This document shows positions 9,287 through 18,011 of a stretch of 64,000 nucleotides of DNA, in pieces. The translations under genes and the position numbers were made by a program. The notes below the pieces were generated by a model that saw nothing but the letters and a program-made list of their open reading frames with translations, was not told where the DNA came from and searched no databases. The stretch covers positions 310,001 to 374,000 of the forward strand of contig JAAFJA010000001.1 in NCBI GenBank assembly GCA_013298765.1, given 5' to 3'. The DNA is from Betaproteobacteria bacterium (lineage in GTDB: Bacteria; Pseudomonadota; Gammaproteobacteria; Burkholderiales; Casimicrobiaceae). The first letter of the stretch is position 1. Every line of letters starts with the position of its first letter.

Positions 9287-10207
9287 ATGACTCATAAGTC
9301 TTCCCAGGCGAGCAGCGCAATCGCCGTAGGTGCCGCGCAGGCGGGCCGTGTATCGAGCGCCACGCGTCTTTGCGTGGCGTTTTTGTTTGCGCTCGGCGCG
9401 TGTCCGTCGCTCTTGGCGCAGGATGCGCGGGCGACGGTAAGCGCCACGGCCGAACCCGCGCAACCCACCGAGGAAGTACCCTACGTGCAAACGCCGACGC
9501 ACGTGGTGCATCGGATGTTGCAACTGGCCGATCTGAAGGCCGGAGAAAAGCTCTGGGATTTAGGCTCCGGCGATGGCAGGATCGTCATTGCGGCGGCCAA
9601 ACGCGGCGCGCGCGCGAGTGGGTTTGAGATCGATCCGCGTCTAGTGACCGAAAGCGTCGAGAGCGCCAAACGAGCAGGCGTCACCTCACGTGCAAAGTTT
9701 TTCGAGCGAGACATTTTTACGCTTTATTTCTCGGGCGTTGACGTTGTTTCAATGTATCTCTTGCCTGAATACAACCTGAAGCTTCGCGGTCAACTTCTGG
9801 CGCAGTTAAGTCCCGGCGCGCGTATCGTTTCGCATGAATGGGATATGGGCGATTGGCTTCCAGATGAAATCCTGAACTATTGGTCGCCCGCTAAGCCACA
9901 CGGCACGAAAAAAGATCATCGCGTGTATCTTTGGGTAGTGCCAGCGCGCGTGTCAGGTCGCTGGGAACTGATGTTCGATGGACGTGCAAACGTGCCCGCC
10001 CAGACCATCGAGCTCAATGTGAGTCAGCAATTTCAGCGAATCTCAGCGAGATCAAACGTAGGCGATGTGCCGTGGTCAGAGCTACGCGGCAATCAATTCA
10101 AGTTTGCTTGGCGTAACGGGGCCAATGCGCGCATACTCTCTGGCACGCTCATCAATCCAACCACGCTACGCGGCCCTGGATGGCGGGCAATACGCCGGGG
10201 CGATTAA
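9287..10207 (+). CDS. Exported class I SAM-dependent methyltransferase-like protein
   Basis: The frame opens at 9191 but overlaps the zinc-finger gene. The ATG at 9287 gives 306 residues, beginning with a basic stretch and a hydrophobic segment (RLCVAFLFALGACPSLLAQDA) that looks like a signal peptide; LGAC is a poor lipobox. After a linker comes a Rossmann methyltransferase core with motif I LWDLGSGDGRIVIAAAKRG and an acidic motif II GFEIDPRLV. The C-terminal third has no motif I recognise. An exported methyltransferase-like domain is odd because SAM is cytoplasmic, so it may be anchored inside or have lost activity. Substrate unknown. Confidence 0.75.
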   Translation: MTHKSSQASSAIAVGAAQAGRVSSATRLCVAFLFALGACPSLLAQDARATVSATAEPAQPTEEVPYVQTPTHVVHRMLQLADLKAGEKLWDLGSGDGRIVIAAAKRGARASGFEIDPRLVTESVESAKRAGVTSRAKFFERDIFTLYFSGVDVVSMYLLPEYNLKLRGQLLAQLSPGARIVSHEWDMGDWLPDEILNYWSPAKPHGTKKDHRVYLWVVPARVSGRWELMFDGRANVPAQTIELNVSQQFQRISARSNVGDVPWSELRGNQFKFAWRNGANARILSGTLINPTTLRGPGWRAIRRGD

Positions 10208-10349
10208 GCTCATTGTTTCCTCACGCGCAAGTGCCATGCCCGCCAGGTCCGCTTGACTTCCGTTCCCCTCGCGCTATGCGAAGGTAGCGTGTTGAACCGA
10301 GAGCCGCCACCGTCCGACTCACGATTGTCAACCCAATTTCGGAGGCTTT

Positions 10350-11216
10350 ATGAACGCTGCGACACGTCTTTCCCTCTCCTTCTTCGTTTTGCTCGGAGCG
10401 CTGTTCGCGCTCGCGAGCGCAGGCCAGGCGCAAGATGCGCGCGGCGCGAAAGATCACCCGATGCTTACGCGCTACCCCGATTCACGGATCGCGGAGTATT
10501 CAAAAAGCTTCAACTCGATTGAATTTACCGTCGCACGCGATGCCGCATCGGGCGGCGTGAAGCGGGAAAAAATCGAAGGCGACACCACCCGGCTGCACTA
10601 CTTTCACAACAAGAAGGAAGGCCAGCCGAGCCCGTTGCAAGTGGTAAGGAACTACCAAAACGCCGTCAAATCAATTGGCGGGGAAGTGATTTGGGAGCGC
10701 ATTGAGGAATACACCGCTGAGACGACGCTCCGCGTCACAACGGGCGGGAAAGAAGTGTGGGTCAAGGTGCTGGCCGACGTGTATTCGAGCCCCACATTTA
10801 GCTACCGACTTGACGTCGTAGAACGGGCAGCGATGCAGCAGGTGGTGAGCGCCAATAAGTTATTTGACGAGCTTAATAGCAAGGGCTTCATCACGCTCTA
10901 CATCAATTTCGACACCAATAAATGGGATGTCAAGGCCGACGCCCAACCGACACTCGCCGAGGTGGCGAAAATGCTCAAAGCCAACCCGGCGCTACAAATC
11001 AGCGTTGAGGGCCACACAGATAATGTGGGCAGCGCAAGCGCCAACAAAACGCTCTCTGAAAATCGTGCAAGAAGCGTGATGAGCGCGTTAGTCAACCAGG
11101 GTATTGCCGCCGCGCGCCTGACGGCCAAAGGTTTCGGCCAAGAAAGTCCGATTGCAGACAATCGTGGGGATGAGGGCAGGGCGAAGAATCGCCGTGTGGA
11201 GCTGGTGAAACGGTAA
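10350..11216 (+). CDS. OmpA-family outer-membrane/peptidoglycan-binding protein
   Basis: Protein of 288 residues with a signal peptide (cut near GQAQDA). A DUF4892-like N-terminal part (tentative) ends near residue 165. The C-terminal OmpA domain carries ITLYINFDTNKWDVK, ISVEGHTDNVGSASANKTLS and SENRARSVMSALVNQGI, then RAKNRRVEL, the standard peptidoglycan-contacting pattern. GGAGG lies 4 bases before the ATG. Expected in the periplasm or outer membrane, linking envelope to cell wall. Confidence 0.9.
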   Translation: MNAATRLSLSFFVLLGALFALASAGQAQDARGAKDHPMLTRYPDSRIAEYSKSFNSIEFTVARDAASGGVKREKIEGDTTRLHYFHNKKEGQPSPLQVVRNYQNAVKSIGGEVIWERIEEYTAETTLRVTTGGKEVWVKVLADVYSSPTFSYRLDVVERAAMQQVVSANKLFDELNSKGFITLYINFDTNKWDVKADAQPTLAEVAKMLKANPALQISVEGHTDNVGSASANKTLSENRARSVMSALVNQGIAAARLTAKGFGQESPIADNRGDEGRAKNRRVELVKR

Positions 11217-11234
11217 CAGATTGTTTATTGAAGT

Positions 11235-11303
11235 CCCTGTTCTACTGGGGCTAGGCATCAATAAAAAGTATCCACTTTCGTTTGTAAATACGCGAGCTAG
11301 CCC
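11235..11303. repeat. Dispersed GGGCTA-N44-TAGCCC element, copy b
   Basis: Between the convergent OmpA-type and LysR genes. GGGGCTA ends at 11253, 44 bases follow, TAGCCCC begins at 11298. The outer bases extend the dyad to an 8-bp perfect inverted repeat (GGGGCTAG/CTAGCCCC). A CCC at 11235-11237 could instead pair with the GGG of the left arm. Confidence 0.65.
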
Positions 11304-11334
11304 CTATCAAACAATCGAGTTATGTCCTAAGTTA

Positions 11335-12243
11335 CTACCGCCGAAATCGCTCCACCAGGAACTCGATAAGCAATCGAAGCCGGAGCGGTGCACGGCGAGT
11401 CGATGGATAGATGATGGAAAACGGGCGCGACGCGCCCGCCGTCGTTTCCAGCACCTCGACTAAGCTGCCGTTGGCAAGCTCTGTCTCGACCAAGAAGCGA
11501 TACGTGTGAGCGAGCCCAAATCCGCTTCGTGCGAGCGTGACTGGGGCGAGGATGTCTTCGTAGCATCGCGCGCCGCGCTCGGGCATGTAATCGACAAACT
11601 TGTCGCTCACGCGCAACGACCAAGCAACCGCCTGCCCGGTACTTGGCAAACAAAAACGAATGCAATCGTGCGAGTCGAGCTCGGCCACTGCTTTCGGCGT
11701 GCCGCGTTGCCGCAAATACGCAGGCGACGCCACGATCAACTGATCCACGTCTTCCAGCTTTCGCGCCACCATGCCTGAGTCAGGCGGCGTGCGTCCACGC
11801 ACGGCGAGATCGAAGTTTTCTGCAATCAAGTCGACGTTTCGATTGCTCACATGCAAATCGAGATCCACCTTCGGATACTTCGCCCGAAATTCGCCCAACA
11901 CGGGCAACACGCGAAAGTGACCATACGAGGTCGGAAGGCTCATGCGCACGAGCCCGCTGGGTTCAGACTGAGCGCCGCTCACGTCGCGCTCGGCCTGATC
12001 AAGAAGCGTGAGTGCCTGTCTGCACTGTTCAAAGTAGATGCGACCGGCCTCCGTAAGCTGCACCTGGCGCGTGGTGCGCGCCAAGAGCTGCACATTGAGC
12101 CGCGCTTCGAGCCGCTGAATGGCGCGGGTTACCGCAGCACGCGTCACGCCGACGGCTGACGCTGCCTGGGTAAAGCTGCCCAGCTCCGCGACCCGACAAA
12201 AGAATTCGACTTGGCTCAGGTTGAAATCGAGTTCAGATCTCAT
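11335..12243 (-). CDS. LysR family transcriptional regulator
   Basis: LysR-type regulator of 302 residues. The N-terminal winged helix reads LSQVEFFCRVAELGSFTQAASAVGVTRAAVTRAIQRLE (about 9-46), followed by the periplasmic-binding-protein-like effector domain (RMSLPTSYGHFRVLP onward). It is divergent from the gst operon with 102 bases between starts, so the gst operon is its probable target. A dyad at 12246-12262 is a candidate binding site. The effector is unknown. Confidence 0.92.
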   Translation of the reverse strand: MRSELDFNLSQVEFFCRVAELGSFTQAASAVGVTRAAVTRAIQRLEARLNVQLLARTTRQVQLTEAGRIYFEQCRQALTLLDQAERDVSGAQSEPSGLVRMSLPTSYGHFRVLPVLGEFRAKYPKVDLDLHVSNRNVDLIAENFDLAVRGRTPPDSGMVARKLEDVDQLIVASPAYLRQRGTPKAVAELDSHDCIRFCLPSTGQAVAWSLRVSDKFVDYMPERGARCYEDILAPVTLARSGFGLAHTYRFLVETELANGSLVEVLETTAGASRPFSIIYPSTRRAPLRLRLLIEFLVERFRR

Positions 12244-12245
12244 TT

Positions 12246-12262
12246 GTTTACCTTTGGTAAGC
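12246..12262. promoter_or_regulatory. Candidate LysR operator dyad
   Basis: GTTTACC, TTT, GGTAAGC: a 7-bp near-perfect dyad directly upstream of the lysR start in the lysR-gst intergenic region. Position and symmetry suggest regulator binding; no experimental basis. Confidence 0.4.
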
Positions 12263-12345
12263 AGTCATTTGCTCGCTAGGCCATTTATCGCATCAATTCG
12301 CAACAATAACATGCGGTTTCCATCAACTACGAAGGAAACCTCCTC

Positions 12346-12951
12346 ATGAAACTCTACTTTTCGGCCGGCGCGTGCTCCCAAGCGCCCCACATCGTCTTGC
12401 GTGAAATCAACGCAAACTTCGAACTCATCGCGGTCGACACCAGCAAGCACCGTTTCGCCAACGATCAGGACTTCTACGCCGTCAATGCCAAAGGCCAGGT
12501 ACCCGTGCTCGAGCTGGACTCCGGTGAACACCTGACAGAAGGGCCAATCATTTCGCAATACCTAGCCGACCGCGCCAACGCGACAAGTTTGCTTCCCGCA
12601 TCCGGCATCGCGCGCTATCGTGTCCTCGAATGGGCAAACTACATCACCTCCGAGCTGCACAAGTCCTACACGCCATTGTTCAACCCCGCGCTTGATGCGG
12701 CAGCGAAGACGGTGCTTCGCCAAGGCTTGCGCAAAAAGTATGAATGGGTGGACGCGCAACTTCCCGGCAAGCAGCATCTCACCGGGGATGCATTCACGAT
12801 CGCGGACGCCTATCTCTTTGTGGTGACCAACTGGCGCCGGTTTGTCGATCTCGATCTCTCGGATCTCGCACACTTGAACGCATTCTTAAATCGCGTCGCC
12901 TCGCGTCCTGCGGTTGACGCCGCTGTCCGCGCAGAAAAACAAGTCCACTAA
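12346..12951 (+). CDS. Beta-class glutathione S-transferase
   Basis: Protein of 201 residues with a thioredoxin-like N-terminal domain MKLYFSAGACSQAPHIVLRE. Cys10 matches the active-site cysteine of bacterial beta-class GSTs. NAKGQVPVLELDSG supplies the cis-proline glutathione site and LTEGPIISQYLAD follows. The helical C-terminal domain includes GDAFTIADAYLFVV. It conjugates or reduces with glutathione; substrate not predictable. First gene of an operon with a tautomerase and an NTF2-like protein, divergent from a LysR regulator. Confidence 0.92.
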   Translation: MKLYFSAGACSQAPHIVLREINANFELIAVDTSKHRFANDQDFYAVNAKGQVPVLELDSGEHLTEGPIISQYLADRANATSLLPASGIARYRVLEWANYITSELHKSYTPLFNPALDAAAKTVLRQGLRKKYEWVDAQLPGKQHLTGDAFTIADAYLFVVTNWRRFVDLDLSDLAHLNAFLNRVASRPAVDAAVRAEKQVH

Positions 12952-13002
12952 TCCACTCGCGCGTTACGCAGCGACACGTTACGCGCCGAAACCTATCTCG
13001 CT

Positions 13003-13239
13003 ATGCCCTACGTTCACATTCAAATCACCCGCGAAGAAGTCACCGCTGAGCAAAAGTCGGCACTCATTCGCGGCACCACCGAATTACTTGAGACCGTGCT
13101 CAACAAAAACCCTGCGACAACCTTCGTTCTCATTGAGGAAGTCGATCTCGATAATTGGGGAATCGCGGGACGTTCAGTCAGCGCGCTGCGGCGCGAGCAG
13201 ATTGAAATTCGCGCCATTCAGACAGGAGAAAAGCAATGA
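13003..13239 (+). CDS. 4-oxalocrotonate tautomerase family protein
   Basis: Small protein of 78 residues. After loss of Met, Pro1 (MPYVHIQITRE) would be the catalytic base of the tautomerase superfamily. The pattern of EEVTAEQKSALIRGTTELLE and FVLIEEVDLDNWGI with GRSV is typical. These enzymes work as oligomers on 2-hydroxymuconate-like enols, but many have unknown substrates. It overlaps the next gene by ATGA and belongs to the gst operon. Confidence 0.85.
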   Translation: MPYVHIQITREEVTAEQKSALIRGTTELLETVLNKNPATTFVLIEEVDLDNWGIAGRSVSALRREQIEIRAIQTGEKQ

Positions 13240-13637
13240 ACACCGACACCATGAGCGCCGAATTTGTGGCCGTAGCCGCCGCGCTCACAACCTACTTCGA
13301 TGGCCTGCACCACAGCGACACGTCGCGCCTTCGCAACGTGTTTCATCCCGACGCAATCTACGTGTGCGCAACGGACGGCAAGCTACTGAAGCTATCAATG
13401 CAGGAGTACTTCCCGATCGTGGACAAACGTCCATCACCCGCGAGTCGGAATGATCCACGCACTGACCGAATTCTCGAAATTCAGTTTGCCGGACATGTCA
13501 CCGCATTCGCTCGCGTCGAATGCTCAATCGCGCCCAAGTCGTTCATCGATTTCCTCACGCTGATCAAGCTCGATGGGAAATGGCAGATCATCTCGAAGGT
13601 GTTTCACTTCGAGCTTAATCAGGTTTCAACGCAGTAG
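13236..13637 (+). CDS. NTF2-like / Lumazine_bd_2 family protein
   Basis: Protein of 133 residues with the cone-shaped NTF2-like fold pattern: YFDGLHHSDTSRLRNVFHPDA at the start, then AFARVECSIAPKSFIDFLTLIKLDGKWQIISKVFH. Closest by recall to the putative lumazine-binding PF12893 group. It overlaps the tautomerase by 4 bases, so the two are translationally coupled. Function unknown; possibly a small-molecule-binding partner in the gst operon. Confidence 0.75.
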   Translation: MNTDTMSAEFVAVAAALTTYFDGLHHSDTSRLRNVFHPDAIYVCATDGKLLKLSMQEYFPIVDKRPSPASRNDPRTDRILEIQFAGHVTAFARVECSIAPKSFIDFLTLIKLDGKWQIISKVFHFELNQVSTQ

Positions 13638-13677
13638 TTTTACCTTTAACTATTCGCGTAACATCGTAATTTTCCGT

Positions 13678-13746
13678 GGGTGAGAGCTACTCAAGTCAAT
13701 TTATTACTTAAGCACAAATATGAACGCTAGCCCTTATTAAACTTGG
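13678..13746. repeat. Dispersed element, copy c (left arm degenerate)
   Basis: GGGTGA at 13678-13683, exactly 44 bases, TAGCCC at 13728-13733, then 11 AT-rich bases and GG at 13745-13746 as possible third arm. Lies between two convergent genes. The left arm is imperfect but the spacing is conserved. Confidence 0.5.
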
Positions 13747-13771
13747 ACAAACCCAACAGAGCTACACGTAG

Positions 13772-14830
13772 TTATTTGATAACGCGCCGAACCGTTCCGT
13801 GTGTCAGCGCCTCATCGGTGAGGATTTTGATGCGCTCGAGCTCAGGCATTTGATCTCGCCCGCCCACACTCGCCACGAACCCTGGCCCGGTAATTCCTAC
13901 AAGCCCCGGCTCATGATCGCAGTAAATGCCCACGGTGGGTACGCCGAACGCTGCAGCGATATGCGAAAAACCGGTATCGAGCCCCACCACCGCCCGGGCT
14001 CGTGCGAGCAAAGCACTTGCTTCCTGCACGGAAAGGAACGGCGGAATCTCGCCGTCTGACTGCGCGGCAAGTTTTACGCAACGCGAGCCCTCTTCTTTGC
14101 TACCCCACAACCACACCACCTCCAAACCGCGGGAAGCGATGTGCTTGGCGAGCGCCACCCAGCGATCTTCGGGCCAGAGTTTTTCTGGTCGGCTTGCGCC
14201 CGGGATGAGCACGACAAACGGGCGCTGCGCTGGCCGGGTATGCGGTGGCAGCCAGGTTGGATCGGGCATACGGAGAGAAAAATCGGGCGCACCTTCAGGG
14301 CGATAACCCAGGTGCGCCGCCATCAAGAGTCGGGTTCGTTGCACCGCATGAAGCGCCTTATCGACAGTCGCAACCCGTTGATACCAAACAGAGGCAAACC
14401 CTTCACGCGCACTTTTCCAATCGTAGCCTGCGCGCAACCCGCGCGCCTGCCCGGCGAAAAATGCGCTTTTCACGAGTCCCTGCGCATCGATGATTAAATC
14501 GTAATAAGTGCTGCGCAACTCCGCGCGAGCACGTTTGATCGCGTCACGGGTGTCCGACTGAAATAGTTTTTTGCGCCACTTGCGCCAAGAAATGACGTGC
14601 ACGCGCTGCACCGCGGGGTGCATTGCAGGCAGAGAGGCGAAAGCGGATTCCACCATCCAGTGAATCTCAACATCAGGCCGGTGCTTGGCGATATCCGAGA
14701 TAGCGGGCATCGTGTGAACCACGTCGCCCATGGACGATGTTTTGACGATCAGTAACTTCAGAGCCGATTCCTCGATGAGCGCGGCGAACACGCCAGTAAT
14801 TCTTGGCCTACAAACACGGCAAACACGCAA
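13772..14830 (-). CDS. waaC: Lipopolysaccharide heptosyltransferase I
   Basis: GT9 enzyme that adds the first heptose to Kdo in the LPS inner core at the cytoplasmic face. The N-terminal hallmark is KLLIVKTSSMGDVVHTMPA. The donor-binding half has VVLIPGASRPEKLWPEDRW and ARAVVGLDTGFSHIAAAFGVPTVGIY. The frame opens at 14830 (352 residues), but family proteins begin almost at KLLIVKTSS. A GTG at 14791 and a CTG at 14761, the latter 7 bases after GAGGA, are credible starts. LPS-linked genes surround it. Confidence 0.9.
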   Translation of the reverse strand: MRVCRVCRPRITGVFAALIEESALKLLIVKTSSMGDVVHTMPAISDIAKHRPDVEIHWMVESAFASLPAMHPAVQRVHVISWRKWRKKLFQSDTRDAIKRARAELRSTYYDLIIDAQGLVKSAFFAGQARGLRAGYDWKSAREGFASVWYQRVATVDKALHAVQRTRLLMAAHLGYRPEGAPDFSLRMPDPTWLPPHTRPAQRPFVVLIPGASRPEKLWPEDRWVALAKHIASRGLEVVWLWGSKEEGSRCVKLAAQSDGEIPPFLSVQEASALLARARAVVGLDTGFSHIAAAFGVPTVGIYCDHEPGLVGITGPGFVASVGGRDQMPELERIKILTDEALTHGTVRRVIK

Positions 14831-14870
14831 CCCGGTTCACGAAGAATATACCGAGCTTTCGCGGTCTTGG

Positions 14871-15527
14871 TCATTTCTGCTTCGTTTCAGCCACCAAAAC
14901 CGGGTTGAAGCGAGGGTCGTTATACATCTTGAACTGGCGATACACCTTGAAGTAAGCGCGTCCGGCTCTGCTATCCGCCAACAATTGGTCGAGGCATGCC
15001 GCCAAATCGTTACGCTGCTCCTCAAGGCGCATGAGTTTCAGCATCGAACTATCGCGATGCGCTTGATCGACATCGTCTCGCACGGTCTGCGCCCGCATTG
15101 CGCGAATTTTGAGCGCCATGATCGACATGCGATCAATCATGCTTCCCGCCGTCTCGCTATTGAGCCGCGCGCTGGCCGCCACCCGCGACAGCGGTTGATC
15201 GCTACGCGCACTCGCCGGATCGATCAGCCCCAATTGCAACAGTAAAAACTCGTCCACGCGCTCGGTAGCGTCGTTGCGCGCTTGGTTATAGCGGTCAATC
15301 GCGCGCTTATTCGCGGTAATTTCAGCATCACTTGCTTTGGTTCGTCGAGCCAGATCCTCCTCGTCCCAGAGCAAGCAATTATTGCGATGATTCTGGGCCA
15401 CCCAGTACCAGACGAGCGTGTCGTCAATCGCGGGAAGCGAATTCGGCCAACCAGCGCTCGCGAAACATGCGTCGTGAAACGCAATCACTGTGCGCCCACC
15501 GGGAAATTGACTAAGATCGAAATTCAT
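14871..15527 (-). CDS. DUF4254 protein, LPS-associated
   Basis: About 218 residues from the ATG at 15527; the frame extends to 15572 but the extra residues do not look conserved. Pattern typical of DUF4254: FHDACFASAGWP at the start, then WVAQNHRNNCLLWDEEDLAR, and the helical ARNDATERVDEFLLLQLG. Members of this family sit beside glycosyltransferase genes in LPS loci but have no proven activity. The stop is 41 bases before the longest waaC start on the same strand, so cotranscription is likely. Confidence 0.8.
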   Translation of the reverse strand: MNFDLSQFPGGRTVIAFHDACFASAGWPNSLPAIDDTLVWYWVAQNHRNNCLLWDEEDLARRTKASDAEITANKRAIDRYNQARNDATERVDEFLLLQLGLIDPASARSDQPLSRVAASARLNSETAGSMIDRMSIMALKIRAMRAQTVRDDVDQAHRDSSMLKLMRLEEQRNDLAACLDQLLADSRAGRAYFKVYRQFKMYNDPRFNPVLVAETKQK

Positions 15528-15687
15528 TAGGTACCAGAAAAATTGTGAAGTCGTCGTTCGCTCAAAACGCAAACGCCGAGCAAGGCTAAATCAATCCAAG
15601 TTAGCATCATAGCTGGCGCACGGGCCAACTTGTTCGCGCCGTTTAACACCAGAAACTCAGCGTGTTGACCCACGCATACCGCTTCGC

Positions 15688-16647
15688 GTGAATAACCAGC
15701 CTCGCTCCCCACTGATCGTCCGCCTGCGAAATTTTATTGGCGACGTCGTTCTTATGATCCCCGCGCTCGAGAAACTTGAGGCACGTGGCTACGAACTGCA
15801 CTGCGTAGGGAAAGGCTGGGCGTCGAGTTTGCTTGAGGGGCACGGCTGGAAGGTCACGCCCTATCCAAAAGCATTTTCAGCGCGCGTCGAGACGCTAAAG
15901 CAACTGCGGCTTAGCGTTGCGCCCACAATCACGAACTCGAAAGCGATCAACGCAATCACTTTCGCCACCTCGTTCTCAAGCGCGATGGACATGCGTTTTG
16001 CCGGACTGCGCGCTTACGGCTACGCGGTGGAGGCCAGAAGCTTCCTGCTCGCGCGCTCCGCGCCCATTGTGTATGGCGAGCACGCGATGCACTCATACTG
16101 GCGGTTAGCGAGTGCTTTGCTTGGCGACGCCGAGCCGCCGCCGCCCGCAGTAGCGCTTAAGGTGAGTGATCGGGCAAAGCGCGAAGCAGCACTTGCGCTA
16201 GCCGATGCGAACGTGAGCAGCAATTACATCGTAGCGGTCCCGTTTGCAGGCGGCACGTTCGAGAAATTGGATAAGCGCTGGCCCCATTTCGCGACCTGGG
16301 TCGCACAATGCGCGCCCGGTTTGGGCCGGGACATCGTGCTCGCGCCAGGCCCGGATGAAATTGAATTGGCAAAGGCGCACTTTCCTGCAGCCAAACTCCT
16401 GCCAAACCTCTCGCTCGGCGCTTACGCCGCGCTCATGCAAAACGCAGCCCTGACTGTTTCGAATGACACCGGACCTGGCCACATGGCGGCATCGGTCGGC
16501 GGCAAGCTACTAAGCGTGCTCGGCCCCACCAAGCGCGAGCAATGGGGTGCGCTGGGCGAGCGTGTCAGCGTTGTTCAATCCTACCCAGAATGGCCCTCGG
16601 TTGAGCGTGTCAGCGCCGAAGTCAACCGTTTACTAGCTGGCACGTAG
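15688..16647 (+). CDS. Glycosyltransferase family 9 (heptosyltransferase-like)
   Basis: Protein of 319 residues from a GTG start (MNNQPRSPLIVRLRNFIGDVVLMIPALEKL), with the GT9 N-terminal phosphate-loop-like motif RNFIGDVVLMIP. The C-terminal donor domain has AVPFAGGTFEKLDKRWP and LTVSNDTGPGHMAASVGGKLLSVLGPT. It resembles WaaF/RfaF-type enzymes that add heptose to the LPS core, but acceptor and exact step are not set by sequence. Its last 67 bases overlap the end of the convergent O-antigen-ligase-type gene. Confidence 0.87.
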   Translation: MNNQPRSPLIVRLRNFIGDVVLMIPALEKLEARGYELHCVGKGWASSLLEGHGWKVTPYPKAFSARVETLKQLRLSVAPTITNSKAINAITFATSFSSAMDMRFAGLRAYGYAVEARSFLLARSAPIVYGEHAMHSYWRLASALLGDAEPPPPAVALKVSDRAKREAALALADANVSSNYIVAVPFAGGTFEKLDKRWPHFATWVAQCAPGLGRDIVLAPGPDEIELAKAHFPAAKLLPNLSLGAYAALMQNAALTVSNDTGPGHMAASVGGKLLSVLGPTKREQWGALGERVSVVQSYPEWPSVERVSAEVNRLLAGT

Positions 16648-17858
16648 CCCGCAGCGAGCAAGCCTAGCCCCAGCGGATACCAGACGCCCTCAGTATTGAT
16701 GTAGAGCGGAGAATCGAGCATCGAGTGGATCAGAAATGTGGCGAGCAACACGAACCCGACGGTGCGCTCCGCCGGATCGACGCGCAGCAGCACGTATGCA
16801 GCACACGCAATCCAGCCAATCAGTACCAACACGCCGATCAAACCGAGCTGTACGCCAAAGAAAAGGAACTGGTTGTGCGGGTTGTAGTGCCCTACCTCGC
16901 ACCAGAGCGGCGTGCTGGCAACCCGGCAGTACTCGCGCGAGTAGCTTCCTGTGCCAAACCCAGCAATTGGGCGCTCAGAAATGAGCTGCAACGACTTTTG
17001 CGCGAATTCCACTCGCATGCCAATCGATGTTTTTTGCGTTCCATCGTGGGCCTGCGCCTCTTCGATGGCCGTGTGCATGCGCTCCTTGGGTGCGGCGCTG
17101 AAGAAGACGACTGAGGCAGCGGCTGCGGTGATCACGCCGAGCGCGTACCAACGTACTCGTCCCCTGAAAAGCAGGAGTGGAGGCAGGAAAAGTGCCACGA
17201 GCAGCGTGAGGTAGCCCGTACGCCCCGCAACGAAAAACAACACGTTCAAACCTGCAAGCGCGGCGATTACTACACCCGCTGCTGCGAGCTTCGTTTTGCC
17301 CACCGCGTATGCTCGGTACGCGAGCGCGAGGCAAGCGCCTGCAAACACCGACATCATGACGTTTTGCGTGATATGGTGTTTGAAAATGTAATGATCGCCA
17401 ATCGCCGCCTCGCGCGTTGCGCGTGCGAGTGGAAACGCCCATACGCTGTGTAAATACGACAGCAAAAGTGTGATCGCCATCGAAAGAAGCCACGCTGCAA
17501 TGGCGCGATTTCTCCATTGGCGCGGCACCGCGAGCACCACCGCGAACACAACGAGCAACACACGTGCGTGCTTCTCTGTGACACGAATTGCTTCGTCACG
17601 CTCGCCCGTACTCCAGAAAATCCCAACGATGAGAGCGCCAAGGAGCATGATCGAGGCAAGCGCGAAAGGATTGCGCCGAATTACACCCCAATGAGACCGA
17701 AATCCTCCAGCGCAAAAGAGCAATATCAACACCACCGCAGTGAGCACGTTACTGAGCGCACTTCCAAGCGGCACAGAGCCAGCCAGCGCCACGAGCGCCC
17801 AGCGCGCCCAGTCGAGCCGTGCAGGGTCAGCACGATCGAGATAGTCGCTTCGGATCAT
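16581..17858 (-). CDS. O-antigen ligase / Wzy-type polytopic membrane protein
   Basis: About 425 residues from the ATG at 17858 (MIRSDYLDRADPARLDW); an upstream in-frame ATG at 17942 is less likely. Roughly ten to twelve hydrophobic segments with a large periplasmic loop containing GFGTGSYSREYCRV and EVGHYNPHNQFLFFGVQLGLIG, the H-N-x-Y/F-L pattern of the O-antigen ligase (Wzy_C) family. WaaL joins O-antigen to lipid A-core; Wzy polymerases look alike, so the exact role is open. Its C-terminal codons overlap 67 bases of the convergent GT9 gene. Confidence 0.85.
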   Translation of the reverse strand: MIRSDYLDRADPARLDWARWALVALAGSVPLGSALSNVLTAVVLILLFCAGGFRSHWGVIRRNPFALASIMLLGALIVGIFWSTGERDEAIRVTEKHARVLLVVFAVVLAVPRQWRNRAIAAWLLSMAITLLLSYLHSVWAFPLARATREAAIGDHYIFKHHITQNVMMSVFAGACLALAYRAYAVGKTKLAAAGVVIAALAGLNVLFFVAGRTGYLTLLVALFLPPLLLFRGRVRWYALGVITAAAASVVFFSAAPKERMHTAIEEAQAHDGTQKTSIGMRVEFAQKSLQLISERPIAGFGTGSYSREYCRVASTPLWCEVGHYNPHNQFLFFGVQLGLIGVLVLIGWIACAAYVLLRVDPAERTVGFVLLATFLIHSMLDSPLYINTEGVWYPLGLGLLAAGYVPASKRLTSALTRSTEGHSG

Positions 17859-18011
17859 CGACACCGCAGAACAAACAGACTCGTACCCAATTGCCTCAAC
17901 CGCGACAAAAAGTAAAAATTGATTGTAGAGACTCGCGCACAATCTCGCCGAAGGCCGACTCAGTATCGCAGCTTTCCGTAGAATTCGCTGAAGTTCATTC
18001 TGACCAGTCGC

